In this document: one piece after another, positions 29,026-38,099 of the stretch
Layout of the letters: every line of letters starts with the position of its first letter
Position numbering within the stretch: the first letter of the stretch is position 1
Assembly (NCBI RefSeq): GCF_037300705.1
Contig: NZ_CP147776.1
Coordinates: forward strand, 6,072,892 to 6,136,891
From: Massilia sp. W12
GTDB lineage: Bacteria; Pseudomonadota; Gammaproteobacteria; Burkholderiales; Burkholderiaceae_D
DNA: 64,000 nt
Reading direction: 5' to 3'
Translations under genes and position numbers: made by a program
Notes under the pieces: generated by a model
What the model saw: the letters and a program-made list of their open reading frames with translations, nothing else
What the model was told of the DNA's origin: nothing
The model's database searches: none

Positions 29026-29068
29026 GACAGCCTCCTGTTTGCACTGCAATAAATGCTTGTTTTTTCAG

Positions 29069-30139
29069 TCACAACTTGGCAGCCCGCTTGCTCAAAATTG
29101 TGCTCATGAAAGTGTGCGAGTCCTGCTTTGATAATTCTTTGCGTTTGCCGGAGGCAAACACCGTCATGCCGGTAAAGTGTGGCGATTGGGTGGTGTCATT
29201 ACCCTTTGGCCTCTGCATAATGCCGGAAGGGAGTGGGGCGGTTTGTTGAATACCTTTGCGGCTGCCGATGGTCGGGCTGGATAAACTTAATCCAGAGACG
29301 TGTTTTTTCAGTGCTTCGGCTTCTGACTTATTGATATTGCCGCGCGCCCCGTCCTGCAGGTGGTCGAATTTCTTTTCCCAGTCGCCAGAGGCATTCTTGA
29401 AATAGATTTTGTGTCGCGCCGCTTTCACGGTTCCGGCCAAGTCGCCGCTTTCATGCACATAGATGGTGGACTTGATGCGCACATTATCGCCATGTAACTC
29501 TTTGAGTCTTTTCTGCCCCTCCTCACGCGCCATGTCTTCAATATTGGAATGTACGCTGGCCGGTTGCGCGCCGAGCGGATCGCTCAGGCCGCCGGCATGC
29601 TGGGCGCGGCTGTGCGCGATTTCTGAACCCCATTTTGAGGTTTTGTTGGTGGCAGGGACGAAAGATGAATCACTCATCAAATGCGCGCTTAAATGATCCC
29701 TGACCTTTTTTTGATCCGGAGTCCAGGCGGCGCGATCAATCCGCGCGCCACCCAGCGAAGTTCCAGATGTAAATCCGGAACTGTCGCGATCACCCTTGAA
29801 TTTGACACGCACCGTGCCAGTTTTATACGACTTGAGTTGCTTTAACTGGTCAATCTTGAGCTGATTGGCGCTGCCGGTGTGCGGCGCCGTCAGATCGTCA
29901 ATTGCGCGCGCCTTGGCGTTTGGGTGGCGGGAAGGCGCGGTGGAGCGCAATTGCAATTTTACTTGCAAGGCCTGACCAGCCTTGAGCGTGCCCCGGCGAA
30001 ATGCGTACTTACCGCCACCCAGTGCGGTGACCGGGACAGTAATCGTTTTGCTGCTTCCTGTCCCCAGATCAAACTTGCGTTTCGCTTTGACATGCGAATG
30101 CTTGTTGTGCCGCAAGTGCTTGTTTTTTGCAATGCCCAT
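29069..30139 (-). CDS. Basic protein with an HNH/nuclease-like segment, candidate T6SS cargo
   Basis: A 356-residue, strongly basic protein. The first ~15 residues are a Lys/His run (KNKHLRHNKHSHVKAKRK). A central segment (SEIAHSRAQHAGGLSDPLG, then AQPASVHSNIEDMAREEGQ) resembles the His...Ala-Ser...Asn...Glu layout of secreted polymorphic-toxin nucleases, followed by strands (NVRIKSTIYVHESGDL). There is no signal peptide. The ATG at 30139 follows AAGGA. It lies in the distal, same-strand part of the T6SS locus together with two other basic proteins. Nuclease activity is inference from the motif alone. Confidence 0.6.
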   Translation of the reverse strand: MGIAKNKHLRHNKHSHVKAKRKFDLGTGSSKTITVPVTALGGGKYAFRRGTLKAGQALQVKLQLRSTAPSRHPNAKARAIDDLTAPHTGSANQLKIDQLKQLKSYKTGTVRVKFKGDRDSSGFTSGTSLGGARIDRAAWTPDQKKVRDHLSAHLMSDSSFVPATNKTSKWGSEIAHSRAQHAGGLSDPLGAQPASVHSNIEDMAREEGQKRLKELHGDNVRIKSTIYVHESGDLAGTVKAARHKIYFKNASGDWEKKFDHLQDGARGNINKSEAEALKKHVSGLSLSSPTIGSRKGIQQTAPLPSGIMQRPKGNDTTQSPHFTGMTVFASGKRKELSKQDSHTFMSTILSKRAAKL

Positions 30140-30188
30140 GATCAATCCTTGCTGTTATTACCATGCTGCGCCACAGACTGGCGCCGCC

Positions 30189-31250
30189 TTATTTCTTCAC
30201 ACTGCCATTGCTGGTGCGTTGAATCGATTTTTGCACATCCAATTGCCGCCCTGAGCTGTGCATTTCGCGGTGTTCATCTTTCAGCCGCTTATGAATATTC
30301 GGTGCGCTCTTGCTCAGTTCAAGGCTGTTGCCGATATGCCGGCCCATCCCCACCGCCAAACCATAGCCAATCATGGCGGCGGTCATCACCTTATTGCCGC
30401 GAATCTTGGCGAGCGGCTTGGAAAACATGAATTTGACCGGGAAGTGACGGAAAAACTTGCCGTAAGTTGTGTTTTTGGGGAAGGTTTTGTCCATTGCCGC
30501 CTTGGTGTTTTTGCGCGGTTTGGGCAAGTTGTAGACCGCCATGGTGGCGATCGCCATGCCGATTGCGCCGGCCATTTTGTCTTGCACCAGATCGCCAAAC
30601 GCATGCGCGCCATGCTTGAGCTTGTTGCCGCTGTCCAGTTCGCCATAATGATCTTTGGCATTCCAGAAGGCGGTTTTTATATGCTGTGCTTTGGTATTCA
30701 GAAAACGCTTCGGATCAAAAATCAGATTGCCAAACTGCTTGGCCTGGTGCACCCGTTGATCCAGATAGCGCATCGCCAGATGCGGGTTTTGGTAGATTTG
30801 CTTCAGATGGCGCGGGTCAACCATGTCCAAGGTGGAGTCAAACATCTTGCTTTTGACGCCGCCGCCAACATGCGTCACGCCCTTGGTGATCTTATCCATA
30901 TTGTCAGCCAGCAAATCCACCCCCTTGTTGAAGACGGCTTTTTTGATGCGGGTGTGAAACCAGTCATCCGGGTTGGGTTTGAGCTTGAGCTTCTCACGCG
31001 TCATGCTGCTGGCGGATAAAGCTGTTTTTTGCACCGCATGATCCAGCATATCGGAAGCATGTTGCTGTCCCTGTTTGCGCAAAGTGTGAAATTGCAGTTT
31101 GGCCTTTAACAAGTGTTGGGCCAGATCAGGGTATTTTTGTTGAAACATCTGGCTTTGCGTTTGCATGTTTTTTTTGAAAACCTGCAAGCGTTGTTCCACT
31201 TTCTGGCTGACAGGCGGCGTGCTGCCGCCGGTTTCGTTTTCTTTGGGCAT
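30189..31250 (-). CDS. Basic protein of the T6SS distal region, function unknown
   Basis: A 353-residue Lys-rich protein with helical N-terminal 120 residues (KVEQRLQVFKKNMQTQSQMF) and two weakly hydrophobic Gly/Ala segments (MAGAIGMAIATMAVYNLP, and MTAAMIGYGLAVGMGRHIG) that could meet a membrane. GAGGAG precedes the ATG. It sits between two nuclease-like genes on the same strand. I recognise no family. It could be an effector, a carrier for the neighbours, or a membrane-acting toxin. Confidence 0.55.
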   Translation of the reverse strand: MPKENETGGSTPPVSQKVEQRLQVFKKNMQTQSQMFQQKYPDLAQHLLKAKLQFHTLRKQGQQHASDMLDHAVQKTALSASSMTREKLKLKPNPDDWFHTRIKKAVFNKGVDLLADNMDKITKGVTHVGGGVKSKMFDSTLDMVDPRHLKQIYQNPHLAMRYLDQRVHQAKQFGNLIFDPKRFLNTKAQHIKTAFWNAKDHYGELDSGNKLKHGAHAFGDLVQDKMAGAIGMAIATMAVYNLPKPRKNTKAAMDKTFPKNTTYGKFFRHFPVKFMFSKPLAKIRGNKVMTAAMIGYGLAVGMGRHIGNSLELSKSAPNIHKRLKDEHREMHSSGRQLDVQKSIQRTSNGSVKK

Positions 31251-31318
31251 AATGCGCTCCTCAGTCGATTGCCGCCGGCTCAGGCTGGCGGCGATTGCGA
31301 TTGATCATGCAAGGCTCT

Positions 31319-31870
31319 TCAGGCAAATTTCCGGGTATGCGTCACGGTCACCGAACCTGCCGGATACTTCGCCGCTTTGCGTGCAATCTTGTCTTCCACA
31401 TCGCGGTAAGTCATGGGCCGGATGCCATCGCCCAAACCGCCATTCACTTTGGGCCGGTTCAGACGGGTGGCAGGCTTGCCGGCGGCTTTCCGCTTGAGAT
31501 GCTTCGACGTGTCACTGCCGAGCGGCTCAATGAAAGCCAGCCCTTTTTTGCCAGAATTCCGATTGAAGTCCTTGTTCTGTGGAAACATATTGCTTTGCTT
31601 GCCATGTCCCTTGAGCTGGGCGGGCTGGATATGGCCGGCATCCCATTTCATTTTGGGTTTGATGGTTTGCTTGAAGTTATAGGTCTTTGTTTTTTTCACC
31701 CCGCTGTCACTGGTGTAATGCAGCTTCACCTGGACCTTGGTTGGAATCGAGATCGAAGGCATATTCACATATTTGCGTGAAGCCTTGGTCGGCGCCGCGC
31801 CTTTGCCGACAGAGGGGTGATATACCGTCTTTTCGGCCTTTTTAATTTTCTTTGACATGGAGTGGGGCAT
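31319..31870 (-). CDS. Basic protein with DNA/RNA endonuclease-like GHI motif, candidate T6SS effector
   Basis: A 183-residue, very basic protein. Its middle reads WDAGHIQPAQLKGHG and then NMFPQNKDFN, which follows the GHI...LGG.G...N.FPQ....N pattern of non-specific DNA/RNA endonucleases found as toxin domains. The His would be the general base and the Asn would bind metal. It has no signal peptide. AAGGAG precedes the ATG. It is the first gene after tssA, 77 bases away, on the same strand. Effector status is inference from motif and place; no obvious cognate immunity gene was recognised. Confidence 0.62.
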   Translation of the reverse strand: MPHSMSKKIKKAEKTVYHPSVGKGAAPTKASRKYVNMPSISIPTKVQVKLHYTSDSGVKKTKTYNFKQTIKPKMKWDAGHIQPAQLKGHGKQSNMFPQNKDFNRNSGKKGLAFIEPLGSDTSKHLKRKAAGKPATRLNRPKVNGGLGDGIRPMTYRDVEDKIARKAAKYPAGSVTVTHTRKFA

Positions 31871-31947
31871 GGCTTGCTCCTTATTGAGAGGGTTTCAGTT
31901 TCAAACATGAGCTGCGACAAATACATTGCGCTGCCTGGCGGTGGGAC

Positions 31948-33108
31948 TTATCCAGCCTTCTCTTCCGTCTCCAGCCCCAGCATTTCAAAAATATTCAACT
32001 GCCCGCCCAGGCGCAGAAACAATTCCTGATACAGCTCCACCGTATTCAAGCTGCCCCATTCGGTAGCGCGCCGCACCAGGTAGGGCACCGGGCTGTGCGG
32101 CTCCAAGCGCATTAAAAATTCAGCGGTTTCAGCCAGACGCGCGTAGGCGTCGGCGCGGCTCTTGATTTCCGCTGCCGGCGCTGGCGCAGCGGTGAATTGC
32201 GGCGCCGCGCTCGGGACACTCACGGCAGCGGCGGCCCCGGGCAGGGAGGCATTGCTTGCGCTTTGCGAGGTTGCAGCGGCGCTTTGCGCCTGTGGCCGCA
32301 CGCCGCGCTTGTACAACTCGCTTTCGACAAACGACAAAATCTGTTGCAGCAGCGTGGTCATGCTGCTGACGCCCGGCGCCTCTTCGGCAAACAGCGCATC
32401 CATGCAGTCATTCAACTCTTCAATCGCCTGCAAAGATTCGCTCAGCATTTGCTGTAAATGGGAAAACGCCTCGGTGCCGGTGCTGCTGATGCTGGTGTTG
32501 AGTTCGAGCAGGCTGACGCCTTCCGGCGCATGTTGCGCGCCATTGTTTTTGCTGGCGCTGGCTTTGAGCTGCTCATTACGGTGCGCCTGCTCCCAATCCG
32601 CCCAGTTGTATTGACGCTCACGGCCAAGGCCGATGATGGGCGTCAAGCGCAGCACCGGCAGCAGTTTTTCGCCTATCCAGCGGATCACATTGGCGCGGTA
32701 TTCCAAATCGCCATCCTCGGCCAGCGGATACAAATCCTGCCAAAAGCGCTCGCACAAATCTTTCAGCAAAACCAGGCAAGGCGCCAGCGCGGCCAGCCCG
32801 GTTTGATTTAATTGCGCTTCTAAAAACCAGGCCAGCAATTGCAAGTCGCGGCTTTCATCGCGCAGCGCTTGCAGGGAAAGGCTGCTGACCACGCCCCAAT
32901 CGGCGCGCTTTAAATCATATTCCCACGCGCCCATGGGTAAGCTGGCGTCATCCTGGCGCCGCGCCTGTTCGATTTTCAGATAGGTTTGATTGCCGCGCAG
33001 CGCCCGTCCGGCTGGAAATTGTTCTGAAATCGGTGTCAGCAGCGCGCTGTAAGACACCCCCAATTGGTGTTCAAAGAAATGCGCTGCGCTGTGTTGGAGT
33101 GGCGTCAT
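31948..33108 (-). CDS. tssA: T6SS cap/baseplate-associated protein TssA
   Basis: A 386-residue protein with an ImpA_N domain over about 20-170 (segments WEYDLKRADWGVVSS, DLQLLAWFLEA and CERFWQDLYPLAEDGDLEYRANVIRWI are the family signature). An Ala/Ser/Pro linker follows (about 280-320), then a C-terminal helical part (ARLAETAEFLMRLEPHSPVPYLVRRATEWG), as in TssA proteins that prime and cap the growing sheath. AAAGGACG precedes the ATG. It lies 12 bases after tssM. Confidence 0.93.
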   Translation of the reverse strand: MTPLQHSAAHFFEHQLGVSYSALLTPISEQFPAGRALRGNQTYLKIEQARRQDDASLPMGAWEYDLKRADWGVVSSLSLQALRDESRDLQLLAWFLEAQLNQTGLAALAPCLVLLKDLCERFWQDLYPLAEDGDLEYRANVIRWIGEKLLPVLRLTPIIGLGRERQYNWADWEQAHRNEQLKASASKNNGAQHAPEGVSLLELNTSISSTGTEAFSHLQQMLSESLQAIEELNDCMDALFAEEAPGVSSMTTLLQQILSFVESELYKRGVRPQAQSAAATSQSASNASLPGAAAAVSVPSAAPQFTAAPAPAAEIKSRADAYARLAETAEFLMRLEPHSPVPYLVRRATEWGSLNTVELYQELFLRLGGQLNIFEMLGLETEEKAG

Positions 33109-33120
33109 GATCGCGTCCTT

Positions 33121-36100
33121 TCATTGTGGTGCTGTGCGCGGGAAGGCTGGCGGCAGCTTGAGCGTAGCCGGGGCCTTGGTCTTGGGATCTTTGCCGGACA
33201 ATTGCAGACTCAAATACAGTCTGGCTTGTGCGCTTTCTGCTTTCACCGGCGGCGCAGCGCTGGCGGGCGCATTGTTTGCCGTGTTTTTGCCGGCGGTGGC
33301 GTTCGCATTGGTCAGCGGCACATTGAATTCCAGCAGCAAACGGTTGCTGTCCGCCGGGTCGGTTTGCGGCCCGCTCTTCGGTTTGTGCCGCTCAATCATG
33401 CGCAGCAAGGCCCAATTGCCATTGCTGGCGAAGGAAGCGGTATTGCCATCCACTTGCAAGTCGCTCTGTTCGCCGGATGCCAGCGGCAGCCAGGCAGAGC
33501 GGTTGGCCCATTCCATATCAAACACCAGCGCCTGACCGAATGGCCATTCCAGCGTGCTGCCCCGGTTCGGATAAGCGATGCTGCGCGATGCCGAGGACAG
33601 GCTCCAGTTGGCAATCTGTTCGGCCCCGATAGAGGCGGCCAGCTGAGCGCGGAAATTCACATTCAATTTCACGCTGCCATTCGCCAGCGCAGAGGCCGGC
33701 AGATTGCCGCCCGGGCTTTGTGCATTCGCGCTGGCGGCTGGATCGGTCTCGGTTTGCAGCAAACTGCTGTTCATGAACGTCGCAATGCCATCCAGCTGAT
33801 TCAAGAATTGCCGCGCACTGTCCCAATATGGATCAGACAGCCCGCTCATGCTTTGCTTGAGCGCCGCGCTGTTATTCGCATACTCTGCAAAGAAATTGCG
33901 CACCACATACAGATTCGCATCCGGCGCACTGAGCGGGCCGAAAGGATAGCGTCCCGCCAGTTCGCGATTAAAGCGCCCGGCCAATTGCATGTAATTGCTT
34001 TGCGCTTGCGCACTGCGCTCTCCTTTACAGCGCAGACTGAGTTGTTTTTCCAGCTGCAAGCGGTGTTGCGAGAACAAATCATTGCCGCCGACAGGCGAGG
34101 CATACGACGCCAGCGTCTTGCTGCATGTGCCGTATGTGACTTCCGCCAATTGTTTCAAGAACAGATTTTCCAGATGGCTGACCTGGCCGTTCGGGTCTTT
34201 CGCCTGCAAATATGTTTTCAGCTCAAGCTGGGTATTGCTCCAGAAACCAGCGTTTTGCATCGTGGCGCCAGTCTGGCTGGCGGTGGCCTGGCTTTGCGTA
34301 AGCCAGTCAACATATGGCCCGGCGTAGCCGGCCAGCACCTGAGCGCGCGACAATTGGCGCGATAAATAGTCTTTCAAAGCAGGCGTCGCTCCCAGCTCAT
34401 ACAGATACGCATCGGCGCTGGAGGCTTGCGCCGCATACGGCGCCTGGTACAGCTGGCTTTGTTCCGCCAGCAATGCGATTTTGCCCAGATGGTCATTGGC
34501 GTATTGGCGCGCACACTGATTCAGGCTCAAGGCGCTGGCGTGAAAGCCAAGCTTTTGCATAGATTCATGCAGATTCAGCAGCGCAGGCAAGAGCTTGCCA
34601 AAACTGGCGCTGTCGCTGCTCTCCTGCTGCTCAGCATTGCTCAAGAGATAGGCGTCGCTTTGCTCATTCGTCAGGGTTTGCGCCTGCTGCAAGCTGCGCG
34701 CCATCGCCAAGCCCAGCTGGTGGCGCGCCAACTTCTGGAACAATGCTTGCTGGTCTGCCCCTTTTAACAGGGGATTGGCGTTGAAAGCCTGGTATTGCTT
34801 GACGAAATTGCCCGCCTGGTTGAGATAGGCAGGATTCCAGGCGGCGATTTTGCCATTGCAGACAAAGCCCGGATTGGGGTCCAGGCGCATGAATTCCTGG
34901 CTGCTGAGCAATTCCATTCCTGCCAGCTCAAGCAAGAGTTTCGGATTCAGATCAAGTTGTCCATTTTGCTGCACAAACAATGCGCCATATTCAGGCAACT
35001 GCATGGCCGACAGATTTTGCATGGCCTTCGGATAATTTTTTGCGGCGTCAAAACCGGCGCTCGCGCTGCGCAGCAAATTGGCGGGATAGTTATAGCGTGT
35101 GATCAGCGGCTGCAACTTGCTTTCCAGCTCGGTTTGCACTTGCAAGATCGGATTATTCGCAGCGCTAGATCCCAGCCAGGATTTGCGCACCCAGGACAGC
35201 CAGCGCGTAAAGTCGCGGATATTGCCAAGCACCGGCTGGCGTTTCTCCTCCAACTGCGTGAGCAGCGCGGCGCCAACGCCGATTTCACGCAGCATCAATT
35301 GCTGCACCATTTCGGCCTGGAAATGAATTTGGCTGCTGGTGGCCTGGCGCAGATTTTCGGGCAGACGCAAATGCGCATGGGCTTGGCTGTCGCCTATTTT
35401 TTCCAGCGTTTGCGGCAACAGGCCGGGATGGTTTTTCAAGCGCGCCGGCAGCGTGGTGCGGTAAGCGTATTCAACCAGTCCGAGGAAGTCCTGCAATAAC
35501 TGGGCATCGTGCGCATTGCGTCCCCCGCTTTGCAAACGGCTCAAGCGTGTGATATTCGTTTCCAGATGATTGACTTGCTGCACATAGCGCATCAAATCTT
35601 CCAGCGCTTGCGGAAAAGCCGCCTCGGGATTCACGTTTGCGCCCGGCTGACGCGCCGCCAGTTCCTGCGCGCGCAAGTTGATTTGACACGCCACGCCTGG
35701 CAGCACCACTGTTTTCAAGGCCTGATTGGCCAGTCTCTGCGCGCTTTGCTTGCTTAAACGTTGATCAAACCAGGACAGCGGGATCAGCAGGGATTGCGCA
35801 TCGGCGTCAATTTTGCTGATTTGGTTAATCAGCTGAAACACGGTTTCTTCACGCACGCAAATCGCGGCCCCGGCTTGCGCTGCACTCACCTGGTTGAGCG
35901 GCGGCGGCGCGCTGCTGACATGGGTTTGCTGCACCAGTTTGAGCGCCCCCACCACATCATCGACCTGCTGACTGATTTGCTGGCAGGCAATGCAAAAACC
36001 CAAGGCCAGCGCAGCCGCCAGCACCAGTCCGCTGACTTGCAAACGGCGGATCAAGGCATTGCGCGACCAGATGCCGGCGCGCGTCGGGCGCGCCAGGGCG

Positions 36101-37272
36101 CGTTCGGCCAATACTTTCTTGCACAGCAGATCGGTGACAAACGAGACATCGTTGCGCGTCACCTGCAAGGCTTCATCCTGCTGGCCATAAGGCGGAATTA
36201 CGCCAGTGAAATACGCGCCACGGCAAAAGAAAGTGGTTTGCCATGGCGTGGCTTGAAATACCGTGGACAGCCAATGCTGGAAGGGACGGCGCAATTGTTG
36301 GAATTGGCGCGGAAATAAAAACAGCGGATCAGCGTCAGCGCGCGCGATGCGGTGCTGATCTCCCTCTGGCGAGACGGCCGCTGCGGCTTCCACCTGCAAG
36401 GCTTTCAGACGCACATCCAATTGGCTGAAGGCGGCATCCGCCCAGCTGGCCGGCGCGCCTTCGTTTTGCTGAGTCGGACAAGACCAGCCGAAAATCTCAT
36501 CGCGCCGTTCTGCTGTTTGCGAGCGCCAGAAAGCGGCAAAACCCGGCACGCAATCGGTTTGCGTCACCACCACATACACCGGCAGGGCGAATTCAAACTG
36601 TTGCTCCAGGTTCTGCAGCTGCTGGCGCGTGTTTTCCGCAATCTGTTGACGCTCTTCCAGGCTGGCGTGCAATAAACTGGCCGCTGAAACCGTCAACAGC
36701 ACGCCATCAATCGCGCGCTCCGGTCTGAGATTATCGAGTGCGCGCAAGACCTTATCCCAAGCCGGAAACGGCGCGCCATGACTCAACCGGGCTTGCGCCG
36801 CCTGCACCGGCAAGCGCCCCTCAGGATCGATTAAAAAACCTTGATTCACGCCATGCCAGACGACCCCCTCAATTTCCAGCTGGGTTTGCTCGCCATACAA
36901 GCCCTGGCGCAATGTGGGCGAAAGCGAGGCGATCAAGCTGCTTTTACCTGACCCTTGCTGACCCAGCAGCAAAATCCATTGGCGCTGGTAGCGCCACTCA
37001 CGCAGGGTGCGCAAATAGTCAATCGCCAGCGAAGTTTTTTCCAGCCAGCTCAAATGCGGCGGCGCGCCGTCCTGCGGCGCACAGCCGCACAAAGCCGGAA
37101 CCTTGGGCAGCGTCGCCAGCGGTTTGATCCTGCGCCACAGCGCGCGCAAGCCGAAAGCGAGCAGGAACAAGAGCAAAAACGCGCCCACCGCGCCGCCCAG
37201 CAGCATGGCCAGATCCGGCAAGCCGAGATTGCGCGCTTTAAAATAATTCAGCAATTGCTGCAATGCGTCCAC
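33121..37272 (-). CDS. tssM: T6SS inner-membrane complex protein TssM (IcmF)
   Basis: A 1383-residue protein, larger than average. There is a membrane hairpin near 22-42, a cytosolic NTPase domain with Walker A GQQGSGKSS at 104-112, another membrane helix (about 425-445, VSGLVLAAALALGFCIACQQ), and a long periplasmic part that reaches TssJ. The C-terminal section has the family's WPFGQALVFDMEWANRSAW-type region. A GTG start follows AGGAG. It pairs with TssL and TssJ to form the trans-envelope channel. Confidence 0.95.
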   Translation of the reverse strand: MDALQQLLNYFKARNLGLPDLAMLLGGAVGAFLLLFLLAFGLRALWRRIKPLATLPKVPALCGCAPQDGAPPHLSWLEKTSLAIDYLRTLREWRYQRQWILLLGQQGSGKSSLIASLSPTLRQGLYGEQTQLEIEGVVWHGVNQGFLIDPEGRLPVQAAQARLSHGAPFPAWDKVLRALDNLRPERAIDGVLLTVSAASLLHASLEERQQIAENTRQQLQNLEQQFEFALPVYVVVTQTDCVPGFAAFWRSQTAERRDEIFGWSCPTQQNEGAPASWADAAFSQLDVRLKALQVEAAAAVSPEGDQHRIARADADPLFLFPRQFQQLRRPFQHWLSTVFQATPWQTTFFCRGAYFTGVIPPYGQQDEALQVTRNDVSFVTDLLCKKVLAERALARPTRAGIWSRNALIRRLQVSGLVLAAALALGFCIACQQISQQVDDVVGALKLVQQTHVSSAPPPLNQVSAAQAGAAICVREETVFQLINQISKIDADAQSLLIPLSWFDQRLSKQSAQRLANQALKTVVLPGVACQINLRAQELAARQPGANVNPEAAFPQALEDLMRYVQQVNHLETNITRLSRLQSGGRNAHDAQLLQDFLGLVEYAYRTTLPARLKNHPGLLPQTLEKIGDSQAHAHLRLPENLRQATSSQIHFQAEMVQQLMLREIGVGAALLTQLEEKRQPVLGNIRDFTRWLSWVRKSWLGSSAANNPILQVQTELESKLQPLITRYNYPANLLRSASAGFDAAKNYPKAMQNLSAMQLPEYGALFVQQNGQLDLNPKLLLELAGMELLSSQEFMRLDPNPGFVCNGKIAAWNPAYLNQAGNFVKQYQAFNANPLLKGADQQALFQKLARHQLGLAMARSLQQAQTLTNEQSDAYLLSNAEQQESSDSASFGKLLPALLNLHESMQKLGFHASALSLNQCARQYANDHLGKIALLAEQSQLYQAPYAAQASSADAYLYELGATPALKDYLSRQLSRAQVLAGYAGPYVDWLTQSQATASQTGATMQNAGFWSNTQLELKTYLQAKDPNGQVSHLENLFLKQLAEVTYGTCSKTLASYASPVGGNDLFSQHRLQLEKQLSLRCKGERSAQAQSNYMQLAGRFNRELAGRYPFGPLSAPDANLYVVRNFFAEYANNSAALKQSMSGLSDPYWDSARQFLNQLDGIATFMNSSLLQTETDPAASANAQSPGGNLPASALANGSVKLNVNFRAQLAASIGAEQIANWSLSSASRSIAYPNRGSTLEWPFGQALVFDMEWANRSAWLPLASGEQSDLQVDGNTASFASNGNWALLRMIERHKPKSGPQTDPADSNRLLLEFNVPLTNANATAGKNTANNAPASAAPPVKAESAQARLYLSLQLSGKDPKTKAPATLKLPPAFPRTAPQ

Positions 37273-37298
37273 GCCTGCTCCTGTCTTGAATGCGGCGC

Positions 37299-38099
37299 TT
37301 ACTGCGCCAGATATTCCTCAAACGGATGCATCAAAATCAGCCATGCCACAATCGTCAGCAAGAGATACGCCAGCAAGGCGTACAGCCCGAGATTGCGCCA
37401 TGGCGAGAGCGGGGCCAGGCGTTCGTCCTGGCCATCGGTCAATAAAAAATCGTAAGCTTGCTGGAAGGCCGGGATGCTTTCCGGCGCCACATCCGGCTTG
37501 CCCGGGCTGCTGTGGCGCACCATGCGATACAGCATCTGGCGGATGGTGGAAAGCTCAGGCTGTCCCTGGCGGCCCCGGTAGCAACCGCGAAAACCCAATT
37601 CCAGCGCCAATAAAAACACCCCGGCCAAGTCGGCGTATAAAGGACTGCGGCCTTTGATTTTGAGCAGTTGGCGCGCCATCGCATAAAAGCGGCTGCCAGC
37701 GTCATTGCTGCCAAACAGACGCTGCTCCAGCAGCACCTGCAGCCAGGCTTCCTGTCCCGGCCACTCCAATTCCAGCAGCAAAATCTCATCCGCCAGGGCT
37801 GCCATCGCATACAAGGCGATGCGATGGGCGCGCGCTTGTTCCAGCGTGGCGCGGGCGGCAAAGCTGCGTTCCTGGCTGCGCAATTGCGCGGCCAGCCGGT
37901 TTGATAATTGACGCGCAAATTCCTGCGGCGATTGCGGCGGCGGGCCGCCGTCAGCGCTCAGCCAGCTCGCCAGCCGTCCTTCGGATTGAGCGTCTTTCAT
38001 GGCGGCAATTTCTTCATAAAATTGCGCGCACAGATCCAGCAGGGCGAATTCAATCGCCCCGCCTGGCTCAACTTGATCCGAATCCGGCGCATCTCTCAC
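37299..38099 (-). CDS. tssL: T6SS inner-membrane protein TssL (DotU)
   Basis: A 266-residue DotU-type protein. The cytoplasmic helical part has the family pattern (LLDLCAQFYEEIAAMK, ALADEILLLELEWPGQEAWLQ, GVFLLALELGFRGCYRG), and a single C-terminal membrane helix (LYALLAYLLLTIVAWLILM) anchors it. There is no peptidoglycan-binding extension. Its GTG start overlaps the tssK stop (GTGA). It works with TssM and recruits TssK. Confidence 0.94.
   Translation of the reverse strand: MRDAPDSDQVEPGGAIEFALLDLCAQFYEEIAAMKDAQSEGRLASWLSADGGPPPQSPQEFARQLSNRLAAQLRSQERSFAARATLEQARAHRIALYAMAALADEILLLELEWPGQEAWLQVLLEQRLFGSNDAGSRFYAMARQLLKIKGRSPLYADLAGVFLLALELGFRGCYRGRQGQPELSTIRQMLYRMVRHSSPGKPDVAPESIPAFQQAYDFLLTDGQDERLAPLSPWRNLGLYALLAYLLLTIVAWLILMHPFEEYLAQ

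Noticed and set aside
28711..29052. A 113-codon plus-strand frame opposite the small basic gene
   Set aside because: The minus-strand frame has a perfect AGGAGG and follows the operon direction; the plus frame overlaps the previous gene and lacks a site.
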